From: Parachlamydiales bacterium
Lineage (GTDB): Bacteria; Chlamydiota; Chlamydiia; Chlamydiales; JABDDJ01
DNA length: 64,000 nt
Direction of reading: 5' to 3'
Assembly: GCA_041671045.1 (NCBI GenBank)
Contig: JBAZCF010000007.1
Coordinates: 62,001-126,000 of the forward strand
A program made the translations under genes and the position numbers. Shown here piece by piece: positions 1-9,343 of the stretch (position 1 is the first letter of the stretch; the number at the start of each line of letters is the position of its first letter). The notes beneath the pieces were generated by a model. That model did no database searches. It saw nothing but the letters and a program-made list of their open reading frames with translations, and had not been told where the DNA came from.

Positions 1-2
1 AG

Positions 3-125
3 CAAGACAGTTTTTTTGCAGATTTTGAAAATGAGATCGCAATAGATGTAGTAAAGGTTGCTGCAAGCATGCATGCAAACTTAAACTACGAAATATCCCT
101 ATTCGGTTCCAATATACATTTATAG
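3..125 (+). CDS. Possible 3' end of an unknown protein, cut by the window start
   Basis: An open plus-strand frame enters from the left edge and stops with TAG at 123-125. It gives about 40 residues of ordinary composition (acidic stretch, then AASMHANLNYE, then a short hydrophobic end). Its last 40 bases overlap the convergent end of oppF. No family is recognisable from so short a piece, and it may be a chance frame. The sequence to the left of the window would settle it. Confidence 0.3.
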   Translation, partial: QDSFFADFENEIAIDVVKVAASMHANLNYEISLFGSNIHL

Positions 126-1069
126 GTATGTCCTTCACCCGCTGTTTGGATTGGTATATCTAATGCGCATTGAGGTTGGGCATAAGGACAACGCGTTCTA
201 AACGGGCAGCCTGAAGGCGGGTTCAGTGCAGAAGGCACTTCTCCCTTGAGTTTGATCCTTTTCCTCTTCTCCTGAGGGTGATCAGGGGGCACAGCCGACA
301 ATAAGGCTTGGGTATAAGGATGCTGTGGACGGTTGAATAAAGCATCTGCAGATCCTTCCTCCATCACTTGTCCCAAATATAGCACAATCACTTTATCACA
401 AAAATGGCGCACTGTCGCCAGGTCATGGGCTATAAATAGATAGCTTAATCCCATTTCTTCTTTAAGTTTTGAGAGCAAATTCAATATTTGAGCCTGCACC
501 GAGACATCCAGAGAGGAAACAGCTTCGTCACAAACCACTAAAGATGGATTCAGTGCAATTGCCCTTCCAATGCAAATACGCTGCTGCTGCCCTCCGGAAA
601 AGGCATGAGGATAGCGGTTAAGTGCTGCGGAGGTAAGGCCTACTTTTTCCAATACATTGACAACATAATCATTACGCTCTTGGCGGCTTGCAACTAAATT
701 ATGGTACTCCAACCCCTCACCTATGCTTTCAGCAATTGTCTTACGTGGATTGAGAGAAGAGAAAGGGTTTTGAAAAACCATCTGAACAGAACGCCGCCAA
801 TTTTTCAGCTCTTTGCTATTAAACTCCATGACATTACGCCCATCAAAATGTATTTCGCCTGAAGTAGGCTCGATAAGGCGGATGGAAGAGCGCGCAGCTG
901 TGCTTTTACCGCAACCAGACTCACCTACCATTCCGACGATCTCTCCCTTCTGGATAGTGATGTCGATACCATCCACAGCTTTAATCAAGCCCACTTGCTT
1001 ACGCAATAATCCGGCAGTGACAGGAAAATATTTCCTTAGTTTTTTTACTGAAAATAAAGGGTGATTCAT
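86..1069 (-). CDS. oppF: Oligopeptide/dipeptide ABC transporter ATP-binding protein, OppF/DppF type
   Basis: Cytoplasmic ATPase subunit that energises peptide import with OppD and the inner-membrane permeases, which are not in the window. Walker A is GESGCGKS (residues 49-56), the ABC signature is FSGGQQQR (about 157-164) and Walker B is VVCDEA (about 178-183). The C-terminus carries the Cys-rich CPFRTRCPY stretch typical of Opp/Dpp ATPases. I chose the ATG at 1069, because its first bases overlap the oppD stop as ATGA, the usual sign of translational coupling. An in-frame start 30 bases upstream lies inside oppD and adds nothing conserved. The length of 327 residues is normal. In Chlamydia the homologous dppD-dppF pair also sits next to the PhoU-like/Pit pair. 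Confidence 0.9.
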   Translation of the reverse strand: MNHPLFSVKKLRKYFPVTAGLLRKQVGLIKAVDGIDITIQKGEIVGMVGESGCGKSTAARSSIRLIEPTSGEIHFDGRNVMEFNSKELKNWRRSVQMVFQNPFSSLNPRKTIAESIGEGLEYHNLVASRQERNDYVVNVLEKVGLTSAALNRYPHAFSGGQQQRICIGRAIALNPSLVVCDEAVSSLDVSVQAQILNLLSKLKEEMGLSYLFIAHDLATVRHFCDKVIVLYLGQVMEEGSADALFNRPQHPYTQALLSAVPPDHPQEKRKRIKLKGEVPSALNPPSGCPFRTRCPYAQPQCALDIPIQTAGEGHTYKCILEPNRDIS

Positions 1070-2055
1070 AAAGGGGTATCCTTTCTTAACAGCCAACAAT
1101 TTGCTGTATGCTCTTCTGTGCCTTCTGCTTTAAAGAAAGGTACCTCGCCTTTTTTGCACATCGGCATAGCATAGGGACAGCGTGGATGAAAATGGCATCC
1201 TCCAGGATAATTTCCTAACGGAGGCACTGTCCCTGGTATAGCAACCAGGCTTTCTTTTGCATGGGATAGTACAGGCCTTGCACGAAATAAGGCTTGTGTA
1301 TAGGGGTGGGATGCGTGGTCGAAGATATCCAACACTGTCCCCCTTTCAATCCCTTTGCCTGCATACATCACTATGACATCGTCAGCTACTTCGGCTATTA
1401 CACCCATGTCATGTGTAATCATCAGAACAGCCATGCCATTTTTCTGCTGGAGCTGCTTGATTAACTCCAATACCTGTGCTTGGATCGTTACATCTAAAGC
1501 TGTTGTAGGCTCATCCGCAATAAGAATATCCGGCTCGCAGATCAAAGCCATAGCGATCATAACGCGCTGCTGCATTCCTCCCGAAAGCTGATGTGGAAAA
1601 TCGTTTAAACGTCTTTCGGGCGAGGGTATGCCTACTTCTAGAAGGGCTTTTAAGGCTTTCTCATATGCTTCATCTTGTGAAACATCCAAATGGTATAACG
1701 CTACTTCCATAAGCTGCTCGCCTATGGTGTAAACAGGATTGAGTGCTGTGGTGGGATCTTGGAATATCATGGCCATTTTGGCTCCACGGATCCTGCGCAG
1801 CTCATCTTCGGAAATTGTCAGCAGGTTTTTTCCGCGGTACATCACTTCGCCCCGCGAAGGAAGGGCAGGTGGATCGGGAAGTAAACGCATGAGTGAAAGG
1901 GCTGCCATAGATTTTCCGCAGCCCGATTCGCCTACAAGCCCGAGAGTTTTCCCTTTATAAAGGTTAAACGTCAGCTCATCGACAACTTTTTGGGGCGTAT
2001 CGTTTATGTAGAGTTCGGTCGTTAATGACTTGACCTCAAGCAGGAGTTCTTTCAT
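1066..2055 (-). CDS. oppD: Oligopeptide/dipeptide ABC transporter ATP-binding protein, OppD/DppD type
   Basis: First gene of the oppD-oppF pair and partner ATPase for peptide import. Walker A is GESGCGKS (about residues 42-49), the signature is LSGGMQQR, Walker B is ILIADEP, and the C-terminal Cys-containing CHFHPRCPY segment is typical of the family. The ATG at 2055 gives 329 residues, beginning MKELLLEV, right at the start of the ABC domain. The frame stays open for another 52 codons upstream, but that extension runs into the inverted-repeat element and is not conserved protein. No strong Shine-Dalgarno sequence precedes 2055. The promoter must lie in the short space before the repeat or inside the repeat. 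Confidence 0.9.
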   Translation of the reverse strand: MKELLLEVKSLTTELYINDTPQKVVDELTFNLYKGKTLGLVGESGCGKSMAALSLMRLLPDPPALPSRGEVMYRGKNLLTISEDELRRIRGAKMAMIFQDPTTALNPVYTIGEQLMEVALYHLDVSQDEAYEKALKALLEVGIPSPERRLNDFPHQLSGGMQQRVMIAMALICEPDILIADEPTTALDVTIQAQVLELIKQLQQKNGMAVLMITHDMGVIAEVADDVIVMYAGKGIERGTVLDIFDHASHPYTQALFRARPVLSHAKESLVAIPGTVPPLGNYPGGCHFHPRCPYAMPMCKKGEVPFFKAEGTEEHTANCWLLRKDTPL

Positions 2056-2146
2056 GTATTTGTGTTGTCTTTTCGGGGATAGAAAACACCCTAATTGTCC
2101 ATAAAAGATTATAAAAGTCCATCTTTGTTCATGATGTTGTGGATAG

Positions 2147-2650
2147 ATAGTGTGTGTAGAATTTTTTTTAGCTAAAAGACGCAAAGATCGCAGAGAAGCT
2201 CCGCCCCACATTAGGCTATCACTGACATGGTTGTTTTCATACCGATCTCACATCGCCGCGGCCCCCCGCGGGACCGCGGCGCCGACGTTGACATGCTCGC
2301 TTACGCGATCACGTCAAACATTTACACTACACAGAATTTATTCAGGATTTTTGCAGGATAAACCTAATTGGAAACAACTCGTTCCGGTTATGCTATTATC
2401 CATTAAGTTAACAAACCTGTTTCTGCTGTGAAAACCACGATTTTGTTTTTTCTATGGAGTGTCTTGTTATCCTTGACGTGATCGCGTAAGCGAGCATGTC
2501 AACGTCGGCGACGCGGGCCCGCGGGGGACCGCGGCGATGTGAGATCGGAATGAAAACAACCATGTCACTGATAGCCTAATGCGGGGCGAAGCTTCTCTGC
2601 GATCTTTGCGTCTCTGCGTTCAAAAAATACTTCACAAACAATACTATAGA
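2147..2650. repeat. Inverted-repeat element, copy I (MITE-like)
   Basis: Two arms of about 170 bases lie in inverted orientation, 2147-2322 and 2475-2650, around a non-coding core of about 150 bases (2323-2474). Each arm, read from the core outwards, has an imperfect 30-base palindrome starting TTGACGTGATCGCG, a GC-rich hairpin, the motif GATGTGAGATCGG, and then GCGGAGCTTCTCTGCG with CTTTGCGTCT. An extra partial copy of the arm end follows at about 2651-2695. The same arms and core recur at 22.8-23.3 kb. It contains no plausible gene, and short open frames inside it are by-products of the repeat. It occupies most of the 740-base gap between oppD and the gene at 2796. The remaining 100 bases before that gene are very AT-rich. 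Confidence 0.85.
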
Positions 2651-2795
2651 CAGCTTCTTGCTGGGCGGAGCTTCTCTGCGTTCTTTGGGCTTACTAAAAT
2701 TAAAATTGTAATTTAAAATTAACTATCTCTAAAACTAATCTTAATTAACTATTAAAGTTTAAATATTAAAATATAATTTAACCAAGGAATTTTAT

Positions 2796-3485
2796 ATGGG
2801 TTATGGTACTTCGTTAGATTATCTTAATTTCTTTATCGATCGACATCTACCCGATAAAGTAAGAGAAAAACTAAACGTCTATAAGGACGGTTTACTAGAC
2901 AAAATAAAAATAGCAATCTGCAAGCTTATCAGTTTAAAAAATAAAGATTATTCCATCATTCCGGTATTAAAATTTAAAGGTGCAAAATCGGAAGACCTGC
3001 CTAAAGTTCAATATGCTACGAAAGAACGTATTATTAATTATACGTTAAATATTATTCATAAAGAATTGGATGATCTAGGATTCAAAGCGCCTGCGCATCT
3101 TGAGTTTGATCTATTAAGGCAAATATCCTTAAAAGAGGGATTTCACTTACAAGGCTTTATCAACCGCTATTTAGATACCGCTCATCTCCTAAAAAGGGAA
3201 GTACTAGTTAAACGCTATACTCAGTTTTGTGAAATAACAAAGATGCAAGAAGATTGGGCTATGTTTAATGAAATAGTCCGCCACGCGGATAGTAAGTCGG
3301 GCATTGAGTTAATTTGGGAATCCATTACTACCCGTGCCTATAATTCCATTCCCACAGTAGAGGAATATCTTGAGAAAGCCGATATCTATACGGATTACAT
3401 TTTCCAGTTATCAGAATTTGAAGGTCACACTCTGGTAAATACTGAAAAACCTACTTTTGATCCGGATACGAAATCTATTATTTAA
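2796..3485 (+). CDS. Hypothetical protein, family not recognised
   Basis: A 229-residue, mostly charged and helical-looking protein with no signal peptide and no membrane segment. The start is supported by AAGGA at 2784-2788, seven bases before the ATG. An AT-rich stretch (2700-2790) of the kind found before several other lineage-specific genes here precedes it. It lies between a repeat element and the conserved PhoU-like/Pit pair, at a place where synteny with Chlamydia would need no extra gene, so it is probably an accessory insertion. I see no catalytic motif. Confidence 0.75.
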   Translation: MGYGTSLDYLNFFIDRHLPDKVREKLNVYKDGLLDKIKIAICKLISLKNKDYSIIPVLKFKGAKSEDLPKVQYATKERIINYTLNIIHKELDDLGFKAPAHLEFDLLRQISLKEGFHLQGFINRYLDTAHLLKREVLVKRYTQFCEITKMQEDWAMFNEIVRHADSKSGIELIWESITTRAYNSIPTVEEYLEKADIYTDYIFQLSEFEGHTLVNTEKPTFDPDTKSII

Positions 3486-3554
3486 GAAGGGTCTCTCTTT
3501 TCTTCGAAATAATTTTTATGTATACTCCGTGCTTCCATCCTCCGGAGCACCCAT

Positions 3555-4229
3555 ATGCGTTCTATAGCCAATCTTTTCGCTAGATCACCTTTCACTCCTT
3601 TGCGTAAGCATATGGAAGAAGTCGCCCATTGCGTACATAAGCTTGCAACTCTGTTTGAAGCTGTATACAATCAAGACCTTCCGCAAGTGCGCGCCGTCTG
3701 CCAAGAAATCCAGTCCTATGAACATGAAGCGGATAGGACAAAAAATGACATCCGCAACCACCTTCCTAAAAGCTTATTTATGCCGATCAACAGAGGACAA
3801 TTGCTTGAAATCCTCTCAATGCAGGATACTCTTGCTGACAACGCGGAAGATATCTCCGTACTTTGCTCGCTGAAAGAGCTGACTTTTTTTCCTGGTTGGA
3901 AAGAGGTATTCGATGCTTTTCTTAAGAAAAACCTTGAGTGCTTTGATGAAGCATTAAACATTATCAAGGAACTGCACGACTTATTAGAATCCTCTTTTGG
4001 GGGTGTAGAGGCAGAAAAAGTTATAACGATGGTCGAAAGGGTAGCCTTTACGGAACATGAGGCTGATATGATTCAAAGGAAACTGCTTAGCTTACTTTTC
4101 AACTCAGAAAATGAGCTCTCTGTGAGCACGTTTTTCCTCTGGCAAAACATTTTTGAGAAGGTCGGAGAAATTGCCAACATCTCAGAAGCTCTAGCCAATC
4201 GGGTCAGGATGACCTTAGAGCTTAAATAA
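3555..4229 (+). CDS. PhoU-like (DUF47) putative phosphate transport accessory protein
   Basis: A 224-residue all-helical protein of the DUF47/PhoU-like family. Its N-terminal segment (MRSIANLFARSPF, then a run of amphipathic helices with many His, Glu and Asp residues such as EHEAD at two places) fits the metal-binding helical bundle of that family. It ends 23 bases before a Pit-type phosphate permease and is probably co-transcribed with it. Such pairs are common in bacteria, and Chlamydia has the same pair. The likely role is to regulate or couple phosphate uptake. The start is supported by GGAG at 3544-3547. Confidence 0.85.
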   Translation: MRSIANLFARSPFTPLRKHMEEVAHCVHKLATLFEAVYNQDLPQVRAVCQEIQSYEHEADRTKNDIRNHLPKSLFMPINRGQLLEILSMQDTLADNAEDISVLCSLKELTFFPGWKEVFDAFLKKNLECFDEALNIIKELHDLLESSFGGVEAEKVITMVERVAFTEHEADMIQRKLLSLLFNSENELSVSTFFLWQNIFEKVGEIANISEALANRVRMTLELK

Positions 4230-4252
4230 TACGAGATTTCAAAAGGAATTGC

Positions 4253-5665
4253 ATGTCTGTTGATTTGATATTACTTATTTTGCTCCTCACTTCAGGTTTT
4301 TATATGGCTTGGAGCATAGGAGCAAACGATGTTGCCAACGCTATGGGTACTTCTGTGGGTTCAGGAGCCCTTACTTTGCGCAAAGCAGTGTTGATTGCAG
4401 CTGTATTGGAATTTTCCGGCGCCTACTTCTTCGGTTCCAATGTCAGTGCGACTATGCAGTCCGGAATTGTCAATGTCTCTATTTTTCAGGACAATTACCA
4501 TTTAGTTGTTTATGGTATGCTGGCCGCACTGCTCGCTTCTGGCGCTTGGCTGCAGCTAGCCTCTTATTTTGGCTGGCCTGTCTCCACCACGCACTCTATA
4601 GTAGGTGCAATGGTGGGATTCGGTATTGTTGCCGGCGGCATAGACGCTATTTATTGGGATAACTTGGGCTACATCGTCACCAGCTGGATTATCTCTCCCC
4701 TCATCGGCGGCTTCTTCAGCTATATCATCTTCAATTTCCTGCGCCGCAGGATATTCTTCAGCCGTAACCCCTTGGAAGCGGCCAAAAAGATCACCCCTTT
4801 CCTTGTTTTTGTCGTTGTAGGTGTATTGTGTTCGATACTTCTTTTCAAAGGCATTAATACGTCACTCTCTCTGGGCCTTTCGGGTGCCATCACCCTAGCG
4901 ATCTCCTTAGCTTCCTCTATCTTTGCATGGCTATTTGTACGGAATATCAGCGTCCCTTCCACGATTCCGACGGCTAGTTCACCCTACGCGCCGGAGATTG
5001 TCACCGAATTGGAAAAAGCACGCAAACATTTGGATAGGCTAAGGGAAACGACAGACCAGCAGGTCAACTACCGTACCGCCCTGCTTCTAGAGGAGATCGA
5101 CCACCTTTCGTCATCCTTAAAAATGACCGCCACTCCTGACTGCTCGCAGTTTAAGGCAGTGGAAAAAGTTTTCGGCTATTTGCAGACACTGAGCGCCTGC
5201 TTGATGGCTTTTGCCCATGGCGCCAATGATGTATCGAATGCAATCGGCCCTTTAGCTGCCGGTATTGGAGCCATCAATGCACATGCCGTCATCGGAAATG
5301 CCCCTATCCCCGGCTGGCTGCTAGCTTTGGGCGGTTTAGGCATTGTTATCGGCTTAGCGACCTGGGGCTGGCGCGTGATTGAAACTATCGGTAAAAAAAT
5401 TACGGAGTTAACCCCTTCCAGAGGTTTCTCAGCAGAATTCGGCGCCGCCGTCACTATCCTTATCGCCTCCCGCCTTGGCCTTCCCGTCTCTACCACACAT
5501 ACGTTAGTAGGAGCTGTTTTAGGTGTAGGCCTAGCCCGCGGACTTGAAGCGCTAGATTTGAGCACCACACGCGATATTATTATTTCCTGGATCGTGACAG
5601 TCCCTGCCGGTGCGCTGGCTTCTATGCTGTTTTTTTCAATATTTAAAGCCATATTTGGTGGATAA
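4253..5665 (+). CDS. pit: Inorganic phosphate transporter, Pit family
   Basis: Inner-membrane phosphate symporter of 470 residues. It has the duplicated Pit signature GANDVANA (residues 23-30) and GANDVSNA (323-330), each followed by conserved Gly/Ala-rich helices and PVSTTH motifs. A hydrophilic cytoplasmic loop lies in the middle (about residues 240-300). Good AAGGA ribosome site before the ATG. It follows the PhoU-like gene with a 23-base gap, and the two form a small operon. Confidence 0.92.
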   Translation: MSVDLILLILLLTSGFYMAWSIGANDVANAMGTSVGSGALTLRKAVLIAAVLEFSGAYFFGSNVSATMQSGIVNVSIFQDNYHLVVYGMLAALLASGAWLQLASYFGWPVSTTHSIVGAMVGFGIVAGGIDAIYWDNLGYIVTSWIISPLIGGFFSYIIFNFLRRRIFFSRNPLEAAKKITPFLVFVVVGVLCSILLFKGINTSLSLGLSGAITLAISLASSIFAWLFVRNISVPSTIPTASSPYAPEIVTELEKARKHLDRLRETTDQQVNYRTALLLEEIDHLSSSLKMTATPDCSQFKAVEKVFGYLQTLSACLMAFAHGANDVSNAIGPLAAGIGAINAHAVIGNAPIPGWLLALGGLGIVIGLATWGWRVIETIGKKITELTPSRGFSAEFGAAVTILIASRLGLPVSTTHTLVGAVLGVGLARGLEALDLSTTRDIIISWIVTVPAGALASMLFFSIFKAIFGG

Positions 5666-5731
5666 ATTTGAAATATAAGGATTTCTCCACTAAACTATCT
5701 ACAATACCTCTAAGTTAATCAAAGTGAAACC

Positions 5732-8700
5732 ATGTTTGATTTTTTAAAATGGATTTTTGGCAGTGCTCAAGACAGAGCAGTGCGTAGCTACCGTAAGCTG
5801 GTAGAGCAAATCAACGCGGAAGACGAAAAGCTAAAGCAGCTAAGCGACGAACAGGTAATAGCCAAAACGGAAGAGTTTAAAGTCCGTCTGAAGAAAGGCG
5901 AGACATTAGACCAAATACTCCCTGAAGCTTTTGCTGTCGTTAAGAATGCTTGCCGCCGTTTATGCGGGACTGAAGTACACGTCTCCGGGTATAACCAGAA
6001 ATGGGACATGGTTCCTTTTGACGTGCAGCTGATCGGCGCAATCGCCTTACATAAAGGTTCTGTCGCAGAAATGCAGACAGGCGAAGGTAAGACCCTGACC
6101 GCCTTGATGCCTTTGTACCTGAACGCTCTGACAGGCAGGCCTGTGCACCTTGTTACCGTGAACGATTATCTAGCCAAACGCGACTGCGAATGGGTAGGTT
6201 TTGTTTTACGATGGCTAGGGCTCACGACAGGCGCTCTGACTAATGACGTGCAGCTCGACCAAAAGCACGCTTTATACGCATGTGACGTGCTCTATGGAAC
6301 GGCCGCTGAATTCGGTTTTGATTACTTACGCGACAACTCGATGGCAATGCGCAAGGAAGACCAGGTCCAGCGCGGCTTTTTCTTTGCCATCATCGACGAA
6401 GCTGACTCTATCCTTATCGACGAAGCCAGAACTCCCCTGATTATTTCCGGACCTGTCCCCGAAAGCCGTCAGATGTACGATCAATTGAAAGACCGTGTGG
6501 CTGAATTGGTTAAAATGCAGCGCGACCTATGCAACCGTTGGGGTAATGACGCTCGTAAAGTCCTGGAAAAAGGCAAGCTCCTTGGCGATGAAACGAGGGA
6601 AACTCAAGGGATTTCTAAGGAACAGCTAGCCGAAGAAGATGAAGCTCTGCGTAAGCTATGGCTTGTCGGCAAAGGCAATCCTCGCAATAAAATCGTTAAA
6701 AAAGCGAAAGAGAACCCTGACCTCCGCGCCGCCATTGATAACTGGGATCTCTATTATTATTCCGACACGAATAAACAAGAGAAAGCCCAAACTTTAGCTG
6801 AGCTGTATTTAACAGTAGATGAGAAGACAAGCGACTTCGAACTCACTGATAAAGGATCACAGGCTTGGCAGGATATTTCCGGCGAAGATTATGCTAATGA
6901 CTTCGTTATGATGGATATCAGCGAAGAATATCATAAAATCGACGAAGACACCTCTTTGGATCCTGAAGCGAAAGTCCAACGCAAACTGGCCGTCCAAGCA
7001 GACGACGCTTTGCGTAAAGAGCGCTCTCATAATTTGCGCCAACTTCTGCGCGCCCACATCCTGATGGAAAAAGACGTCGATTATATTGTCATGGAAGGTA
7101 AAATTATCATCATCGACGAGAACACCGGCCGTCCTCAACCCGGCAGACGTTTTTCCGATGGCCTTCACCAAGCGATCGAAGCTAAAGAAGGTGTGGAGAT
7201 CCAGGAAGAGACACAGACCTACGCTACTATCACCTTGCAAAACTTCTTCCGTATGTACGAGAAGCTTGCAGGTATGACCGGAACAGCAGGTACGGAAGCC
7301 GGCGAATTGAAGTCTATTTACAAACTGGACGTCCTTGTCATCCCAACTCATAAGACTTGCATCCGCAATGATGCTAACGATGAGATCTATATGACCGAAA
7401 GGGAAAAGTATAACGCTATCCTTAAGGAAATACGCGATGTCCATACTCAAGGCCGCCCAATCCTTATCGGTACCGAGTCGGTTGAAGTCTCTGAAAAACT
7501 TTCAAGGATCTTCAAGCAAAACAATCTACCGCACACGATCCTAAACGCTAAATATCATGAAAAAGAAGCGGAAATCATTGCTAACGCTGGTCAACAAGGC
7601 GCTATCACAATCAGCACCAATATGGCGGGCCGCGGAACGGACATCAAGCTAGGCGATGGAATCAACACCTTAGGCGGACTACATGTCGTCGGTACAACCC
7701 GGCACCAGTCACGACGTATCGACAGGCAGCTTAGAGGCCGTTCTGCACGTCAAGGCGACCCAGGCTCATCCAAGTTCTTCATTTCTTTTGAAGACCAGCT
7801 ACTGCGCCTTTTCGCTTCGCCGCGCATCACCTCTATCCTGCAAAGATTCCGCCCGCCCGAAGGCGAGCCTATTTCAGCTTCGATTTTAAATAAATCCATA
7901 GAGACAGCTCAAAAAAGAGTCGAACAGCGCAACTTCACTGTCCGCAAACATACAATCGACTATGACGATGTTATGAACAAACAACGTCAAGAGATCTATG
8001 CTTTCCGTAATGATATCCTTCATACAAACGATATTATTAGCTTAGCTGAAGAAGTCATTCAGACTGCTTGCAATCACGCAGCCATGAATCATTTCCGTAG
8101 CCGTGCCGAAGAAGGCGGTTGGGATCCTGAAGGTTTCAGACTTTTCCTGATGCAGCACTTCCCTATTACTTTTGAGGAAAACTATTTTGATATCGACCGT
8201 GCAGATGCTGAAGAATTGGAAGGAATGGCTGCTGAAGTCATTATCAAAGCTTTCCATGAAAAAATTCAGAGGGAAAACGGCAAAGTACCCACGCACCTTC
8301 TCGCACCGGGCGCGCCTCCACCGGCTGAAGCAGCTATCCGTAACTTGATGATCCGTAAAAATGATGAACTATGGCAAGAGCACCTTCTCGCTATGGACCA
8401 TCTCCGCGCGGAAGTTAACTTACGCTCTTTAGGTAATAGGGATCCTCTGCTTGAATTCAAACATGAAGCTTTTAGAATGTTTGAGGAATACAGCAAGAAT
8501 CTCTACGCAGATATCGCTAACGGCTTCTTCCGTTTCCAAATCGTATTACAGGAAGCCCCTCCTATCGATATGCTGCTCCGCAGACTTCAGTTGGAAACCC
8601 AGCGTTCTCTTGCAGACGAGATGGATGCACAGCCCTCGGAACAGCAGGTTTCCGAGTCCGCGCAATCCTCAACTGAGCAGCCTGTTGTCGCCGGCCCAAA

Positions 8701-8779
8701 AACTGGACGCAATGACCTTTGTCCTTGCGGCAGCGGCAAAAAGTACAAAAAGTGCTGCGGCCAAGACGAGGCTGAATAA
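5732..8779 (+). CDS. secA: Protein translocase motor SecA
   Basis: ATPase that drives preproteins through SecYEG at the inner membrane. Walker A MQTGEGKT is at residues 114-121. The DEAD-type Walker B (DEADS) starts at 222 and is followed by DEARTPLIISG. The second helicase half has NMAGRGTDIKLG and GRSARQGDPGSS. The C-terminal zinc-binding tail has Cys997, 999, 1008 and 1009 (CPCGSGKKYKKCC), used for SecB or lipid contact. At 1015 residues it is longer than the E. coli protein. The extra sequence is mainly a charged insertion around residues 260-390, which I believe is also present in chlamydial SecA. Confidence 0.97.
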   Translation: MFDFLKWIFGSAQDRAVRSYRKLVEQINAEDEKLKQLSDEQVIAKTEEFKVRLKKGETLDQILPEAFAVVKNACRRLCGTEVHVSGYNQKWDMVPFDVQLIGAIALHKGSVAEMQTGEGKTLTALMPLYLNALTGRPVHLVTVNDYLAKRDCEWVGFVLRWLGLTTGALTNDVQLDQKHALYACDVLYGTAAEFGFDYLRDNSMAMRKEDQVQRGFFFAIIDEADSILIDEARTPLIISGPVPESRQMYDQLKDRVAELVKMQRDLCNRWGNDARKVLEKGKLLGDETRETQGISKEQLAEEDEALRKLWLVGKGNPRNKIVKKAKENPDLRAAIDNWDLYYYSDTNKQEKAQTLAELYLTVDEKTSDFELTDKGSQAWQDISGEDYANDFVMMDISEEYHKIDEDTSLDPEAKVQRKLAVQADDALRKERSHNLRQLLRAHILMEKDVDYIVMEGKIIIIDENTGRPQPGRRFSDGLHQAIEAKEGVEIQEETQTYATITLQNFFRMYEKLAGMTGTAGTEAGELKSIYKLDVLVIPTHKTCIRNDANDEIYMTEREKYNAILKEIRDVHTQGRPILIGTESVEVSEKLSRIFKQNNLPHTILNAKYHEKEAEIIANAGQQGAITISTNMAGRGTDIKLGDGINTLGGLHVVGTTRHQSRRIDRQLRGRSARQGDPGSSKFFISFEDQLLRLFASPRITSILQRFRPPEGEPISASILNKSIETAQKRVEQRNFTVRKHTIDYDDVMNKQRQEIYAFRNDILHTNDIISLAEEVIQTACNHAAMNHFRSRAEEGGWDPEGFRLFLMQHFPITFEENYFDIDRADAEELEGMAAEVIIKAFHEKIQRENGKVPTHLLAPGAPPPAEAAIRNLMIRKNDELWQEHLLAMDHLRAEVNLRSLGNRDPLLEFKHEAFRMFEEYSKNLYADIANGFFRFQIVLQEAPPIDMLLRRLQLETQRSLADEMDAQPSEQQVSESAQSSTEQPVVAGPKTGRNDLCPCGSGKKYKKCCGQDEAE

Positions 8780-8791
8780 TTCTTCGGATAC

Positions 8792-8836
8792 AATGGCATT
8801 CGCCGGCAATAATGGATTATTGCCGCGGATGCCATT
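8792..8836. terminator. Hairpin between convergent secA and the gene at 8910
   Basis: A stem of about 20 pairs with one bulge and one mismatch (arms 8792-8812 and 8817-8836, tetraloop TGGA). No U-run follows on either side, so it may work as a 3' end-protecting hairpin or a weak bidirectional terminator. Confidence 0.6.
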
Positions 8837-8909
8837 GACATCCGTGAACTTCCTTATTCTTTACGACTAAATAAATTGATCTGATCCAAACGGGGATCTA
8901 CCCAGAAGA

Positions 8910-9329
8910 TTATGGGTCTAAATCGGCGTGATTCAAGGCTCTCCACCCTGCCCACAAAAGTGGTACAGAAATAACGAGATATAGATACCACACGTCAGCA
9001 TTCCACTGCAGTGTCAGCACGCCATTTGAACTGAAAAGATATAGCATCAAAGCAAAGATGGATAACGTAGATCCTAACAAAAGCAATAACAAAGGTTTGA
9101 GATAGTCGATAATTCCAGGTTGAATTGCTTCTACATTAGCATTGTCACCGCTTTCATTTTCCTGTATGTTAGGCAATCTGTAAGGAGGTGTAAACGTATG
9201 TTCTTCGGAAGCAGCTGCAAAATTGCTCTCGACATTAAGGTAAACGCCACAATACGGGCAATGATCTTGTGTAAAATCAATGTTGCCCTCGCACTGCCAA
9301 CACAGTTTATGTTTCGGTACTGGACTCAT
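8910..9329 (-). CDS. Membrane protein with N-terminal zinc ribbon
   Basis: A 139-residue protein. The first 30 residues hold two CXXC knuckles (CWQC and CPYC), a typical rubredoxin-like zinc ribbon. A polar linker follows, then two hydrophobic membrane segments (about residues 78-100 and 112-130). The topology suggests a cytoplasmic zinc ribbon anchored by a helical hairpin. Function unknown. It starts only 14 bases from the divergent gene at 9344, so each promoter must lie inside the other reading frame. Confidence 0.75.
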   Translation of the reverse strand: MSPVPKHKLCWQCEGNIDFTQDHCPYCGVYLNVESNFAAASEEHTFTPPYRLPNIQENESGDNANVEAIQPGIIDYLKPLLLLLLGSTLSIFALMLYLFSSNGVLTLQWNADVWYLYLVISVPLLWAGWRALNHADLDP

Positions 9330-9343
9330 GGCGGCCTTATCAT

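Noticed and set aside
2056..2211. 52-codon N-terminal extension of OppD
   Set aside because: It is encoded by repeat-arm DNA (MWGGASLRSL mirrors the repeat). A similar peptide appears from the arm at 22.8 kb, so it is not a real part of OppD.
2150..2431. Plus-strand open frame of 93 codons
   Set aside because: It runs through the inverted-repeat arm and core, its sequence follows the repeat and not any protein, and the equivalent frame is not kept in copy II.
5176..5652. 158-codon frame antisense to pit
   Set aside because: A by-product of the codon use of a membrane protein read backwards.
6857..7450. 197-codon frame antisense to secA
   Set aside because: It lies fully inside the conserved SecA coding region and shows no motif or ribosome site of its own.
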